Shown here: one piece after another, positions 1 to 7,326 of the stretch | Position numbering within the stretch: the stretch's first letter is position 1 | Layout of the letters: the number at the start of each line of letters is the position of its first letter | IMG/VR virus record: IMGVR_UViG_3300043411_001726 | Span: 1 to 31,624 of that record | Length of the DNA: 31,624 nucleotides | DNA from: a virus | Strand: one strand, 5' to 3' | Notes under the pieces: model-generated | Databases searched by the model: none | Told to the model about the DNA's origin: nothing | Seen by the model: the letters and a program-made list of their open reading frames with translations, nothing else | Translations under genes and position numbers: made by a program

Positions 1-167
1 TAGCTCCGGTTGGAATCCCGCATGACGTAGCGCTTCCCGTCGGGGAGCCGCTCATCCTGGACCCAGAAGCCGCAGGGCGTCGTCTTGAGGACGGGGTATT
101 CGGTCAGGAGCAGGCTCCCGGTATAGTCGACGTCATACCGGTAGAGGACCTGCGGCGCTTCGGTCAT
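1..167 (-). CDS. Hypothetical protein, 3' end cut by the window edge
   Basis: An open frame starts with ATG at 165-167 and runs off the low-coordinate edge, giving 55 full residues without a stop. It begins MTEAPQVLYRYDVDYTG and contains a CGFWVQDE stretch and a KRYVMRDSNRS stretch, which look like a small beta-rich phage protein. The start is fixed by an ATGA overlap with the stop of the upstream gene. I do not recognise the family, and the missing C-terminus limits any call. Confidence 0.7.
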   Translation of the reverse strand, partial: MTEAPQVLYRYDVDYTGSLLLTEYPVLKTTPCGFWVQDERLPDGKRYVMRDSNRS

Positions 168-430
168 GCCAGCCACGTCCCCATGTCGACATCGATAACC
201 GGGATGACCCTTATGGCCGGCGTCAGGGGCAGCATGTTGTTGGCCTTCTTCCAATCGATCTCAGCCAAGACATACAGCAGCGGCGGCTTGAAGGTGCTGC
301 CCAAAGCGACCAGCCGGATGACGTGGAGGAGAGCGCGGGCGTAGTTGTCGGGGGCGGGGTTCTCCTTGCGGATCGCCGCATCCTCGATCTTCATCAGGTC
401 GAGCTTGCTGAAGGTAGGAGGCTGGGTCAT
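164..430 (-). CDS. Hypothetical small protein (88 aa)
   Basis: A complete 88-residue frame whose ATG overlaps the stop of the preceding gene (ATGA) and whose own stop overlaps the next start in the same way. The N-terminal half is polar and probably helical (FSKLDLMKIEDAAIRKENP); the C-terminal half is hydrophobic and beta-like (PLLYVLAEIDW, IRVIPVIDVDMG). No motif, signal peptide or metal site is visible. The gene is supported mainly by its place in a tightly coupled run; function unknown. Confidence 0.75.
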   Translation of the reverse strand: MTQPPTFSKLDLMKIEDAAIRKENPAPDNYARALLHVIRLVALGSTFKPPLLYVLAEIDWKKANNMLPLTPAIRVIPVIDVDMGTWLA

Positions 431-678
431 GTCTTGGGATACCTAATGCTGACTGTGCCATGGTGGCGCGCCCCATCCCGCCTGCGCCAATGGATCTCGC
501 AGGCCGCAAGCTGGTACCCCGCCCGGTCGCGGATCTCGACGAGGTTGACGCTATCCCAGACTACTTCGGGGTCAGCCTTCAGCTTGACCAGCTCGGTCTC
601 TATCAAGCCGAAGTATTGCGCATAGAACTTCGTCTTGAGGTCATCGACCAGTCCGATGTTCAGCATCTCGAGCTTCAT
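427..678 (-). CDS. Hypothetical small protein (83 aa)
   Basis: An 83-residue frame placed directly after the acyl carrier protein gene, with ATGA overlaps at both ends. The protein starts MKLEMLNIGLVDDLKTKFYA, continues with a helical region (YFGLIETELVKLKAD) and ends with a basic, histidine-containing segment (HWRRRDGARHHGTVSIRY). No family is recognised. A partner role for the ACP is conceivable only because the two are adjacent and probably translationally coupled. Confidence 0.75.
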   Translation of the reverse strand: MKLEMLNIGLVDDLKTKFYAQYFGLIETELVKLKADPEVVWDSVNLVEIRDRAGYQLAACEIHWRRRDGARHHGTVSIRYPKT

Positions 679-920
679 CGAGCCAACGCATTCATGACGC
701 AGTCGACCATCTTGCCGACCGTATCAGCCTGCTCCCCGGCGTTATCGTCGATCTCGACGTCGAACTCTATCTCGAGCGCTATGATGAGCTCGACCTGGTC
801 AAGGCTATCGGCACCGAGCTCCTCGAACGTCGCGTCCGGAATGACGTTGTCGACGAAGCAGCCGATATGGCCCGCCACGACCTGCTGGACGATCGCGAAT
901 ACTTCTTCCTTGGTCTTCAT
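675..920 (-). CDS. Acyl carrier protein
   Basis: This 81-residue acidic protein has the size and pattern of a bacterial acyl carrier protein. The phosphopantetheine attachment motif is intact: ELGADSLDQVELIIALE, with the modifiable serine at about residue 39, followed by the usual EFDVEI segment of helix II/III. ACPs carry acyl chains as thioesters on phosphopantetheine after modification by a host transferase. No fatty-acid or polyketide enzyme is nearby; neighbours are unrecognised small genes, and a phosphoribosyltransferase lies two genes upstream. Both ends use ATGA overlaps. The family assignment is firm; the role in phage growth (host lipid metabolism, or a moonlighting interaction) is unknown. 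Confidence 0.9.
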   Translation of the reverse strand: MKTKEEVFAIVQQVVAGHIGCFVDNVIPDATFEELGADSLDQVELIIALEIEFDVEIDDNAGEQADTVGKMVDCVMNALAR

Positions 921-1108
921 CCTACTCCATCCCGCTTCATGATCAGCGTCTCGAGTACATCGCCAAGCACCCCATCCGCATCCCGGACCGCCTGCCGCGC
1001 CTTATGCGGCTGGATGAGCGACAGGTCCAGACTGCGAAAGGTCGTGGCCAGCTTCTCGATGCGATTGATCGCGCGCCTGAGATCGTCGGCGTCGTTGAGG
1101 TCGATCAT
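917..1108 (-). CDS. Hypothetical small helical protein (63 aa)
   Basis: A 63-residue frame beginning MIDLNDADDLRRAINRIEKLATTF with strong helical periodicity throughout and no cysteine. The start overlaps the upstream stop (ATGA) and the stop overlaps the ACP start. No known family is recognised; the composition suggests two or three helices. Confidence 0.72.
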   Translation of the reverse strand: MIDLNDADDLRRAINRIEKLATTFRSLDLSLIQPHKARQAVRDADGVLGDVLETLIMKRDGVG

Positions 1109-1389
1109 AGCAGGCCACCCAGATTTCTAACATGGACGGAAGAGCGCTCCTGGTCCTTGAGCCACTTGTCAAGTTCTTCCTTGGCATCGCGCAGCTTCTG
1201 GGAAGCCATGACCTTCCACATCCCGGGGTACTGCCAGTCGACGGTCCGACCCTGCCAATCCTGTGCGAACTTGGCGGCGAGGGCGTAGTGGCAAGCATCA
1301 TCCAGATAGATGTCGCCGGGCTCGGCGTCTGTCTCGGCGGCGCATAGTGCGATGGTCTGACCTTGGCGGAACCTAATCCTGATGCTCAC
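1105..1389 (-). CDS. Hypothetical protein with IYLDDACHYAL motif (94 aa)
   Basis: The chosen start is GTG at 1387-1389, giving VSIRIRFRQGQTIALCAAET at the N-terminus. A purine-rich ribosome-binding site (GGAGAAG) lies about nine bases upstream, and the gene overlaps the end of the phosphoribosyltransferase gene by 17 bases. An upstream in-frame ATG would add twelve residues that lie deep inside the previous gene. The segment GDIYLDDACHYALAAKFAQDW resembles a small protein common in proteobacterial phages and prophages, whose function I do not know. The C-terminus is a charged helix (LRDAKEELDKWLKDQE). Confidence 0.75.
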   Translation of the reverse strand: MSIRIRFRQGQTIALCAAETDAEPGDIYLDDACHYALAAKFAQDWQGRTVDWQYPGMWKVMASQKLRDAKEELDKWLKDQERSSVHVRNLGGLL

Positions 1390-1924
1390 GCGCCGCTTCT
1401 CCTGCCTTGGGTCTATAGGCGACATACGGAAGGCCGCGCCAGCGCCCATCGACATCATCCATGCCATATCCGTACAGGAACTCGTGGCTGTCCTCGCGCG
1501 CCATCTTGATCAGGCTGGCCGTGCACTTGGTCTTGCAGACGGTCGTGTTCTTGTCGACGGCGACGGCGCTGATGATGCTGGTGGCCCCCATCATGTGCAA
1601 ATATGCCTTGGTCCTGAACAGGGTGTCACCCGAATCGAGGCAGGAATCGACGATCAGGGCGCGGCTGAAGGCGCCGTAGGGGAAGGGGCGCGGGGCGTTG
1701 ACGACCTCAAAGGCCTGCCCCCAACCCTTCCAAGGCTTCACGCTGACGTTGTAGACGGGGAGCGCCGTCAGCAATGGCTCGCGCATCAGGTCGGCCGTAA
1801 AGACCATGGCGGCCATGGGGATCGTCACAATGACCTGGGGTTCGAATTGCACAAGCTCCATGGCCACCGCCCGGACCCGGTGCCTGATCTGCTCGGGGTC
1901 GATCAGGATGACGGGTTTGATCAT
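1373..1924 (-). CDS. Phosphoribosyltransferase, hypoxanthine/xanthine-guanine type
   Basis: A 183-residue protein with the PRPP-binding loop ALIVDSCLDSGDTL (about residues 88-101), matching the type I phosphoribosyltransferase pattern V-V-D-x-x-x-D-T/S-G-x-T. The C-terminal segment FLYGYGMDDVDGRWRGLPYVAY closely follows the HPRT pattern F-x-V-G-Y-G-x-D-Y-x-x-x-x-R-x-L-P-Y. Enzymes of this group join a purine base to PRPP to form a nucleotide and act in the cytoplasm. The start is fixed by an ATGA overlap with the upstream gene. Its place in a phage that also makes a modified purine is suggestive, but it lies about 25 kb from that cluster. Base specificity cannot be read from the sequence. Confidence 0.85.
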   Translation of the reverse strand: MIKPVILIDPEQIRHRVRAVAMELVQFEPQVIVTIPMAAMVFTADLMREPLLTALPVYNVSVKPWKGWGQAFEVVNAPRPFPYGAFSRALIVDSCLDSGDTLFRTKAYLHMMGATSIISAVAVDKNTTVCKTKCTASLIKMAREDSHEFLYGYGMDDVDGRWRGLPYVAYRPKAGEAAREHQD

Positions 1925-2199
1925 TCCGGCACCTCGAACACGTGGAATATCAGCGGCTCCTGGAAGAGCCCGGCCATTTGGTAGGAGCCGATATAGTCGC
2001 CCTTAACGGCAAAGGGAATATCCTGGCCCGTACCGTAGGTCTTGAACAACCGCTCAACCTTCGGAGCTTCCGTATCGACCAAGGCCCATAGGCAGGGCTG
2101 AGGGCCTTGCATGGCGACGTGGAGGACCTGCGCCCCCGCCGGCATCTCGAAACTGTCGACCGGTCCCGAGATCGCGTACTTCCAGATTTGCCTTGTCAT
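1921..2199 (-). CDS. DUF7352-like small phage protein (92 aa)
   Basis: Translation begins MTRQIWKYAISGPVDSFEMP and continues PAGAQVLHVAMQGPQPCLWALVD, then a conserved-looking YGTGQDIP segment and a YIGSYQM segment, ending HVFEVPE. This matches a small protein I recall as widespread in tailed phages and prophages (DUF7352 in current naming), predicted to be a beta-rich domain of unknown function. The start overlaps the upstream stop (ATGA). The longer open frame upstream lies within the previous gene and was not used. Confidence 0.75.
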   Translation of the reverse strand: MTRQIWKYAISGPVDSFEMPAGAQVLHVAMQGPQPCLWALVDTEAPKVERLFKTYGTGQDIPFAVKGDYIGSYQMAGLFQEPLIFHVFEVPE

Positions 2200-2471
2200 T
2201 TCTGCTCCTGTTGCTTCGCTTCCCACTCCACGACCAGCGCCTTGACCGCCGCCTCGGCAGCGGCCGGGTCCCGCTCGGGCTTGAGAAGTTCGTAGTAGTC
2301 GGTCCCCTTCAGGATCGCGAAGGCTTCGGGCCACGAGAGCCCTCCACGTTCGGCCAGCCGGCGCAGGGTCTGCCCATGATTCTTCTCGGCCTGCTTGGCA
2401 CGGGGCTCAAGCATGGCCCACGGGATGGTCTGGGCAGGCTTGCTGCCCAGAATGGGGAATCGATCGTTCAT
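2196..2471 (-). CDS. Hypothetical protein (91 aa)
   Basis: A 91-residue protein starting MNDRFPILGSKPAQTIPWAM, with a central amphipathic region (TLRRLAERGGLSWPEAFAIL) that could be helix-turn-helix-like, and a glutamate/alanine-rich helix at the C-terminus. The opening IPWAMLEPRAKQAEKNHGQTL resembles small phage proteins often found in accessory runs; function unknown. ATGA overlaps join it to both neighbours, and the start was chosen on that basis over an in-frame codon 14 residues upstream. Confidence 0.72.
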   Translation of the reverse strand: MNDRFPILGSKPAQTIPWAMLEPRAKQAEKNHGQTLRRLAERGGLSWPEAFAILKGTDYYELLKPERDPAAAEAAVKALVVEWEAKQQEQK

Positions 2472-2689
2472 GGCAGCCACCAACCCATCCTTCCCCGGAC
2501 CTCGGCCAGCCACGCCCGCATGGCGCTGACCTGCGCCATGTATTCAGCCGCCGTCATTGGCGCGTTGGAGATCACCTCGGCTGACAAGTTGTACTCCAGT
2601 ATCCTGACCGAATGCGACGCCACAAGCGGCGCATCGCGCTCGATCGCGGCGGCTTCCCGGTCCTCAAGAGGGTTGGTGGTCCGCTCCAT
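2468..2689 (-). CDS. Hypothetical helical protein (73 aa)
   Basis: The ATG at 2687-2689 overlaps the upstream stop as TGATG, so it was preferred over the TTG codon just before it. The protein is mostly helical (EDREAAAIERDAPLVASHS, TAAEYMAQVSAMRAWLAEV) and ends with an aromatic GWWLP tail. No family is recognised. Confidence 0.7.
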   Translation of the reverse strand: MERTTNPLEDREAAAIERDAPLVASHSVRILEYNLSAEVISNAPMTAAEYMAQVSAMRAWLAEVRGRMGWWLP

Positions 2690-3036
2690 CAAGCAGGCCC
2701 TCCCTTGCCGGCCAGCCCGGCCCGGAGTTCTGCCAGTTCATTCTCGAGCTCGATGACCCGGTCGCCCAGCCTGTTGCTCCCCGCCTCCATCGCGGCATAG
2801 CGCGCGACGTCGGGCTTGGTGGCGATCAAGGCGCGGAGGCCCTTACAGTCGTCGAAGAACAGCGCCTGCTCGAGATGATCCTGCGCGTAGAAGAGCATGG
2901 GATCCTCGGCTTCGAGGGAGTCGCAATAGGCCAGCGCCGCCATGACGTAGCCGACCGGATTGTCGTAGGGAGCTTGGCCCTCGGCCGCCGCTTCGACCGC
3001 TTGGCGCTCGTTCTGAATGACTTCGTTCTCGCTCAT
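2689..3036 (-). CDS. Hypothetical acidic protein (115 aa)
   Basis: A 115-residue acidic protein beginning MSENEVIQNERQAVEAAAEG. It has a hydrophobic helical middle (YVMAALAYCDSLE, AQDHLEQALFF) and a C-terminal coiled-coil-like helix (DRVIELENELAELRAGLA). The start overlaps the upstream stop (ATGA). It may oligomerise through its last helix; no function is recognised. Confidence 0.72.
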   Translation of the reverse strand: MSENEVIQNERQAVEAAAEGQAPYDNPVGYVMAALAYCDSLEAEDPMLFYAQDHLEQALFFDDCKGLRALIATKPDVARYAAMEAGSNRLGDRVIELENELAELRAGLAGKGGPA

Positions 3037-3320
3037 TTGCCTGCTCCTCTGGAAGACCACCAGGATTGCCCGGTGCCTACGATGACATACGCTGCGCCTT
3101 GGGCAGCCTTTGTACGGTACATGCCGGCTTCGGCCACCTCGGCGCATTGGTTTGCACGAGGATGGAATTGCCCACAGTTTAGGCAAAGCCGGAAGCGGCG
3201 CTGGCGGGCGCGGGGCTGGACCGGGGCGCTTTGGGTGGCTAGGGTAGCCGGGACCGAGCCGGGAGGGGTTCCTGACCCCGCCAGTGTAGAGGGCGGGGGC
3301 GCTTGGGGAGCCAAGATCAC
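3033..3320 (-). CDS. Proline-rich protein with a small CxxC site (95 aa)
   Basis: Starts with GTG in a GTGA overlap with the upstream gene. The first 35 residues are proline/alanine/threonine-rich and probably disordered (APQAPPPSTLAGSGTPPGS). A short cysteine cluster follows (LCLNCGQFHPRANQC), which could hold one zinc ion. The rest is unremarkable. No family is recognised; the overlap structure supports the gene being real. Confidence 0.68.
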   Translation of the reverse strand: MILAPQAPPPSTLAGSGTPPGSVPATLATQSAPVQPRARQRRFRLCLNCGQFHPRANQCAEVAEAGMYRTKAAQGAAYVIVGTGQSWWSSRGAGK

Positions 3321-3625
3321 ACCAACCTCCGAAGCCGCGACGAAATGTTCTGCTTTAGGAGGGCCAGCTCGCTGACCGAGCCACCTGCCCGATCCACCTC
3401 ATCAAGGACTATCTCAAGAACCGCTTCTATAATCTTTTGCGCGGTCTCGAACTCCATCCGCCGCCGCTCAACAGGTCCGGGTGGCTTGCGCTGCGCATCG
3501 GCCTGTTCCAAGTTGGCGGCGCCGTGATAAAAGATACGGCGCACCTTCCCAATAGCGTTCTCGCTGCCCATCAAAGCAACAACCCGGTCGGCAGGCAAAC
3601 CCAACAAGGTCTTTGTCTTTGTCAT
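3317..3625 (-). CDS. Hypothetical protein (102 aa)
   Basis: The ATG at 3623-3625 overlaps the upstream stop (ATGA) and gives MTKTKTLLGLPADRVVALMG. A central helical region (RRRMEFETAQKIIEAVLEIV) and a C-terminal basic helix (LLKQNISSRLRRLV) suggest an all-helical protein. No cysteine cluster, signal peptide or known motif is visible. Function unknown. Confidence 0.72.
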   Translation of the reverse strand: MTKTKTLLGLPADRVVALMGSENAIGKVRRIFYHGAANLEQADAQRKPPGPVERRRMEFETAQKIIEAVLEIVLDEVDRAGGSVSELALLKQNISSRLRRLV

Positions 3626-3882
3626 CTGGGCCACTTCCTTGAGATCATGCCGGGCTTGGCTTCCATGACGGCCGCCACGAACTCGTCCCGGTCCTTGGGC
3701 GTGGGGAAGTAGAGGGCCAGCGGCAGGCTGTTCTCAAGCCGCTTGTCGGCAGCCCGCCCGATCTCTGTAACGACGAAGGCTTCTAGATCGGCGGCCAGTT
3801 CTTCGGAGGGCGTAAGGCCTACGACGTCTGGATCAAGAAAGATGCGGAGCATCCCACGGCAGCGCTGGCGCAGGGTGCTCAT
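3622..3882 (-). CDS. Hypothetical protein (86 aa)
   Basis: An 86-residue frame with ATGA overlaps at both ends, starting MSTLRQRCRGMLRIFLDPDV. The middle is acidic and helical (SEELAADLEAFVVTEIGRAA) and the C-terminus basic (KPGMISRKWPR). The pattern of a helix followed by TPKDRDEFVAAVMEA is unremarkable. Not recognised. Confidence 0.72.
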   Translation of the reverse strand: MSTLRQRCRGMLRIFLDPDVVGLTPSEELAADLEAFVVTEIGRAADKRLENSLPLALYFPTPKDRDEFVAAVMEAKPGMISRKWPR

Positions 3883-4139
3883 AGGACCCCCGCATCTATA
3901 GCGGCCTTGAAGGCCAGCGTATACTCGTCGACCGCATCGAGATAGTCTTCCCGCGCCCGATGCTGGGAAGTGCCATGCTGCGGGATGGTGTAGGGGCTTG
4001 TGCCCTTGATCACACATTCGGCCTGATACATGACCGCGGCATAAGCGTGGCGCTTGGTCGAACGCTCAAGCCGGGCAAGAGCCGCCTCGGCGATCTGTTC
4101 CGGGGTGGCGACGTCGGCAGAGCGGATGCGCGGCGCCAT
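3879..4139 (-). CDS. Hypothetical protein with the shared R-x-R-S leader (86 aa)
   Basis: The start ATG is joined to the upstream stop as TAATG. The protein opens MAPRIRSADVATPEQIAEAA, whose first nine residues resemble the openings of the large terminase, RecA and DpdA encoded elsewhere in the window (M-V-x-R-x-R-S-T). The remainder is helical, with a possible helix-turn (ARLERSTKRHAYAAVMYQAE) and a C-terminal acidic helix (YLDAVDEYTLAFKAAIDAG). No family is recognised. Confidence 0.75.
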   Translation of the reverse strand: MAPRIRSADVATPEQIAEAALARLERSTKRHAYAAVMYQAECVIKGTSPYTIPQHGTSQHRAREDYLDAVDEYTLAFKAAIDAGVL

Positions 4140-4561
4140 TAGAGCACCACCCGAAGGACGATACCCTGCTCCTTGGCGGCTTCGCGCGCCTTAGCGAGGA
4201 TGGTGGTCGCGAAGTCGGCGGCGCCTTGGGGCTGCATGCCGATCCAGATTACATTTGTTCCGAAGTTGACAATGACCTTCCCCTCGTAGACCCCGATGGC
4301 GGTATTCAGAGCGACCTCATCATCCTTGTGCAGCTTGCCATGGGGAAACTCCCCCGTCTTGCCAAGGCCTTCACCTTTGAGATTGGTGGCAAGCATCGCG
4401 GCGTTCGCGTGGGAGAAGCAGCGGTAGGCGCCCTTGGCGGCTGTGCGCTTGGGTAGGGCAGCATGCTCCTCCTCTGTGCAGTCGATGCAGCGCAGGAGGT
4501 AGCCGCCGGGGGCGTAGCCAAAACCGACCAGTTGGGGGTCAAAGGGTTCATCCGCAGGCAT
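4139..4561 (-). CDS. Hypothetical protein with a likely zinc site (140 aa)
   Basis: A 140-residue protein immediately downstream of the large terminase gene (gap of nine bases). Near the N-terminus are CIDC and, about 25 residues later, CFSH, which together could hold a zinc ion. The second half contains a small beta/alpha pattern (NTAIGVYEGKVIVNFGTNV, then FATTILAKAREAAKEQGIVL). No catalytic motif or family is recognised. Confidence 0.75.
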   Translation of the reverse strand: MPADEPFDPQLVGFGYAPGGYLLRCIDCTEEEHAALPKRTAAKGAYRCFSHANAAMLATNLKGEGLGKTGEFPHGKLHKDDEVALNTAIGVYEGKVIVNFGTNVIWIGMQPQGAADFATTILAKAREAAKEQGIVLRVVL

Positions 4562-4570
4562 AGCGCGCTC

Positions 4571-6316
4571 CTAATGCGATCCGTCCCCATTAGCATACCG
4601 GAAGCGGCTATGCCCGACAAGGAATTCGGCATGTACCTTGGTCACGATGAACGTCCCATCAGCTTCAAGCGGTAGCAGCCGGCCCTTCATATCGAACAGC
4701 TGGTTGATATCAGTCGAAGGCGGATAGACCCTGACGCCGCCGGCTGCGAGGGTGGGGATTTGGGCATTGGTCGCGGCCAAGGCTTCCCTGCGCAGCTTCT
4801 CCGCTTCGATCTGCATGTACTCCACAAGGCCGGAGGTCCCATCGAGGAACGCGTTAAAGGCCCGGCTGGTCGCATCGACATCGTCATCCTTGGCTGTCGG
4901 GGCGGGGAAGGACTCGAGCGCTGAGAACCAGCGATTGTTCCATGGCCCTTGCAGGACCTTGACGCGGCCGGCCTGAGCGGTGGCGGAGAAGGCACTGAAG
5001 CGCACGACCTTGTCACCCCGCTCCGGGGTATGTCGGACAGGCACGCCATCAAGCATGACACCGAAGTGCGCGACCTGGTGCTTACCGGCCTGCGCGGGGT
5101 CCTGCGGAATCCACTGCTCCGTCTGCGGTCCATCGCCACCTTCGCCCTTGGCGATAGCCGTCATATGGGCTTCGACGCCGAACGGGGTGGTCATGATATT
5201 GGTGGAGTCTACCACGTAGTAGATCTTCTCCATGATGTCCTTGCCGATCTTGCAGGAGGCGGTCGCATCGGGGTCATTCAGATCATTCTTCTCCGTCGCC
5301 GCGAGGTCCCAGCCGCGCTTGAAGATCAGGCCCGGCGGCAGGCTCTTGACGATCTCGACCCAATTCCTATTGAAGTACAGGCCCGGTGCCGGGCGAATCT
5401 TCCAGTTGCCTTTCAGCAGGCGCTCGCGCTCGACGGTGGGCAGGATAAGCAGCTTGGCCAGATAGTCCGGGTCGTTCTTGAGCAGCTCCTTGTTGTCATA
5501 GATGCTGGCGGCAATGAACGTAGCGCTGATGGGCTTGAGAGGGATCTCCTGCCCATCCGGGGTAAAGCGCGGCAGGCCAAGCTTCTCGTGGTTCAACTCC
5601 TCGGCGCGGTCGGCCCAGACCAGGTCATCGCCGACCCGAACAAAGAACCTGACCTTGCCGCTGCGGTCCATACGGGGGAAGCCGTAGTTCGGGTTGGCCT
5701 TCTCCCCGATGTACTCGCGGTCATCGATCCACCACGCAATGAACTTGGCCACCCAGCTATCGGCATCGGGGTTGCAGGTCGCGCGGAGGTAAGGCCGTAC
5801 GCCGCACTCGGAACGGTTGCGGGACAGCATGTAGAAGAACTGCTTCTCGCTGAACTCGCAAAGCTCGTCGAACTGGAGCAGGGTTATCTGCGAGCCGTGC
5901 CAATCGTAGACCGTCGACTCGTGCTCGAGATGCGCGAACTTGATCTTGCCGGCGCCGGGCCACTCCCACTCCAAACTCGACTGCTTATCGCTGCCCCCGA
6001 TCTCAGGGTACACGAGGTAGCTCTGGTCCCAGATCGAACCGGGGTTGCGGATGCTGGGGATGGAACGGCGGAAGGTGACGCAGTTGTAGCCGGCATACTT
6101 TGGCATGGTACAATAGCGCACGGGCTCGAGCAGGAGCGAGAACGACTTACCGCTGCCGGCCGAACCGCCGTAGATCGCTATATCGGCGCCGCACGAAGCG
6201 AACTTGGTCTGGGGGCCATCCTGCGGCCCAAGCTTGCGGACGCCGGGCGGTAGCTCCAGAGGTGGGGGGTCGCGTTCGGCTTCCAGGACGTCAGTACTAC
6301 GGACCCGCTGCACCAT
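4571..6316 (-). CDS. terL: Terminase large subunit
   Basis: The DNA-packaging motor, 581 residues. The ATPase domain has a Walker A loop GGSAGSGKS (about 50-58), a Walker B strand ending QFDEL (D150, E151) and a coupling motif RATCNPD (about 178-184). The C-terminal nuclease domain starts around GWDLAAT (D337), continues with WIPQDPAQAGKHQ and ends with an acidic cluster KDDDVDATSRAF near residue 480; these acidic residues fit the RNase H-like metal site. It would cleave concatemers and pump DNA into proheads together with the small subunit and portal. The opening M-V-Q-R-V-R-S-T-D resembles the starts of RecA and DpdA here. The gene starts four bases after the preceding stop, behind a short G-run. 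Confidence 0.96.
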   Translation of the reverse strand: MVQRVRSTDVLEAERDPPPLELPPGVRKLGPQDGPQTKFASCGADIAIYGGSAGSGKSFSLLLEPVRYCTMPKYAGYNCVTFRRSIPSIRNPGSIWDQSYLVYPEIGGSDKQSSLEWEWPGAGKIKFAHLEHESTVYDWHGSQITLLQFDELCEFSEKQFFYMLSRNRSECGVRPYLRATCNPDADSWVAKFIAWWIDDREYIGEKANPNYGFPRMDRSGKVRFFVRVGDDLVWADRAEELNHEKLGLPRFTPDGQEIPLKPISATFIAASIYDNKELLKNDPDYLAKLLILPTVERERLLKGNWKIRPAPGLYFNRNWVEIVKSLPPGLIFKRGWDLAATEKNDLNDPDATASCKIGKDIMEKIYYVVDSTNIMTTPFGVEAHMTAIAKGEGGDGPQTEQWIPQDPAQAGKHQVAHFGVMLDGVPVRHTPERGDKVVRFSAFSATAQAGRVKVLQGPWNNRWFSALESFPAPTAKDDDVDATSRAFNAFLDGTSGLVEYMQIEAEKLRREALAATNAQIPTLAAGGVRVYPPSTDINQLFDMKGRLLPLEADGTFIVTKVHAEFLVGHSRFRYANGDGSH

Positions 6317-6319
6317 CCC

Positions 6320-6532
6320 CTATTCCCAGTACCGCTGTTCTTTGTCGACCTCTACCCAGGTCCGATGACAGCGGTCGCACTCCATGCTCCAGACGTTCGC
6401 GATGGGGCCTTCCCGCATGTAGCGGCGGTGCTCGGCATGGAAGGCGGCGCACCACAGCGCCTTGAGGTCTGACCAGAAAAGCCACAGCAAGACCACGACG
6501 ACCAGGATGAAGCCTGTAGCGAATGAGATCAT
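6320..6532 (-). CDS. Small membrane protein with CxxC (70 aa)
   Basis: The N-terminus MISFATGFILVVVVLLWLFW is a clear transmembrane helix, followed by a soluble part with a MECDRCHRTW segment that could bind metal with nearby histidines. ATGA overlap with the upstream gene. It lies between the two terminase genes. An N-anchored protein with a small zinc ribbon is the simplest description; function unknown. Confidence 0.75.
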   Translation of the reverse strand: MISFATGFILVVVVLLWLFWSDLKALWCAAFHAEHRRYMREGPIANVWSMECDRCHRTWVEVDKEQRYWE

Positions 6533-6771
6533 GACTTGCCCTTCCCATAGAGCGACGCGTTGAACTCCTCGCCGCCTTCCTCAAGGTAAGGTGCTACCCG
6601 CCAACCTTCCTGAAGCGCTTCAGCGACCTTCTTCTCGAGCTCGGCCTCAACGGCGAGAATCTCCAGGAAGGCAGGCTGGCCGGCCCACGCCAACTGCATC
6701 GAGCCACCCATGGGGCCGCCGTAGATGATTGTGGTCAGGGGTTCGACCTTGCCGTCGCGCATGCGCTTCAT
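6529..6771 (-). CDS. Hypothetical protein (80 aa)
   Basis: An 80-residue protein starting MKRMRDGKVEPLTTIIYGGP with a glycine-rich stretch, a hydrophobic segment (AFLEILAVEAELEKKV) and an acidic C-terminus (YLEEGGEEFNASLYG). ATGA overlaps connect both ends. No family is recognised. Confidence 0.72.
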   Translation of the reverse strand: MKRMRDGKVEPLTTIIYGGPMGGSMQLAWAGQPAFLEILAVEAELEKKVAEALQEGWRVAPYLEEGGEEFNASLYGKGKS

Positions 6772-7022
6772 TCGTGGAGCTCCCGCTCATTGACGACGTA
6801 TTCGGTATCGCCGAACAAAGCCCGCCAGACCCACTGGCCCCACATCTCACCCGGGCCAAAGGTCCAGCTCGCGCCCGGCGTGGGCCACAGCTGGGTCCAC
6901 TCCAAGGCGCCGATACCCTGCTCCAGAAAAGCTTGGGCCGTAGCGAGGCTGGTAAAGATCTCCCCGGCGTTGATGGTCTCGTGTCCTATCCAGATGCGCC
7001 GGGCGATGTAGAGCTTGGTCAC
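6768..7022 (-). CDS. Hypothetical tryptophan-rich protein (84 aa)
   Basis: Starts with GTG at 7020-7022 in a GTGA overlap with the upstream membrane-protein gene and opens VTKLYIARRIWIGHETINAG. The protein is rich in tryptophan and glycine in its second half (WTQLWPTPGASWTFGPGEMW). It is beta-like and without cysteines. The longer open frame upstream lies inside other genes and was rejected as the start. Function unknown. Confidence 0.7.
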   Translation of the reverse strand: MTKLYIARRIWIGHETINAGEIFTSLATAQAFLEQGIGALEWTQLWPTPGASWTFGPGEMWGQWVWRALFGDTEYVVNERELHE

Positions 7023-7222
7023 GCCTTGGCCTCCCACAACCCGATAAGGCGGATCGAGAGCCCAAGGCTCCGGTAGGGCGACCACCAGCCGGTCAGCGGA
7101 ACGACAGGGCATAGAATGGCCCACGAGACGATCCGGCCGCTGCTGCGCAGGATGACGGCCTTGGACAGCCGGATGAAGAACCACTGGAGCAGGCCGAAGT
7201 TCAGAATGCCCAGCGGGGTCAC
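7019..7222 (-). CDS. Small membrane protein (67 aa)
   Basis: A GTG start in a GTGA overlap gives VTPLGILNFGLLQWFFIRLS, followed by a second hydrophobic stretch (GRIVSWAILCPVVPLTGWW) and a third weaker one. Two membrane helices separated by a short basic loop are likely. It sits between the terminase genes and has no recognised homologue. A holin would fit the size, but nothing else supports that. Confidence 0.7.
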   Translation of the reverse strand: MTPLGILNFGLLQWFFIRLSKAVILRSSGRIVSWAILCPVVPLTGWWSPYRSLGLSIRLIGLWEAKA

Positions 7223-7326
7223 GAATCCTCCTCCTCGCTCTTGCCGCAGTACTTGCAGCGGAGATCGCAAACCTCCACAGAGCAGCGGTCACACCACCAA
7301 GAGCGGATGCGGAGGAGGAGCCTCAT
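7219..7326 (-). CDS. Tiny four-cysteine zinc-ribbon-like protein (35 aa)
   Basis: Only 35 residues: MRLLLRIRSWWCDRCSVEVC followed by DLRCKYCGKSEEEDS. Two CxxC pairs flank a short spacer, a minimal zinc ribbon. ATGA overlap with the upstream stop and GTGA overlap with the next start make it likely to be translated despite its size. Function unknown. Confidence 0.65.
   Translation of the reverse strand: MRLLLRIRSWWCDRCSVEVCDLRCKYCGKSEEEDS

Noticed and set aside
4949-6253. A 434-codon open frame on the plus strand opposite terL
   Set aside because: It lies wholly antisense to a well-supported terminase gene and has no recognisable domain; high GC keeps antisense frames open.
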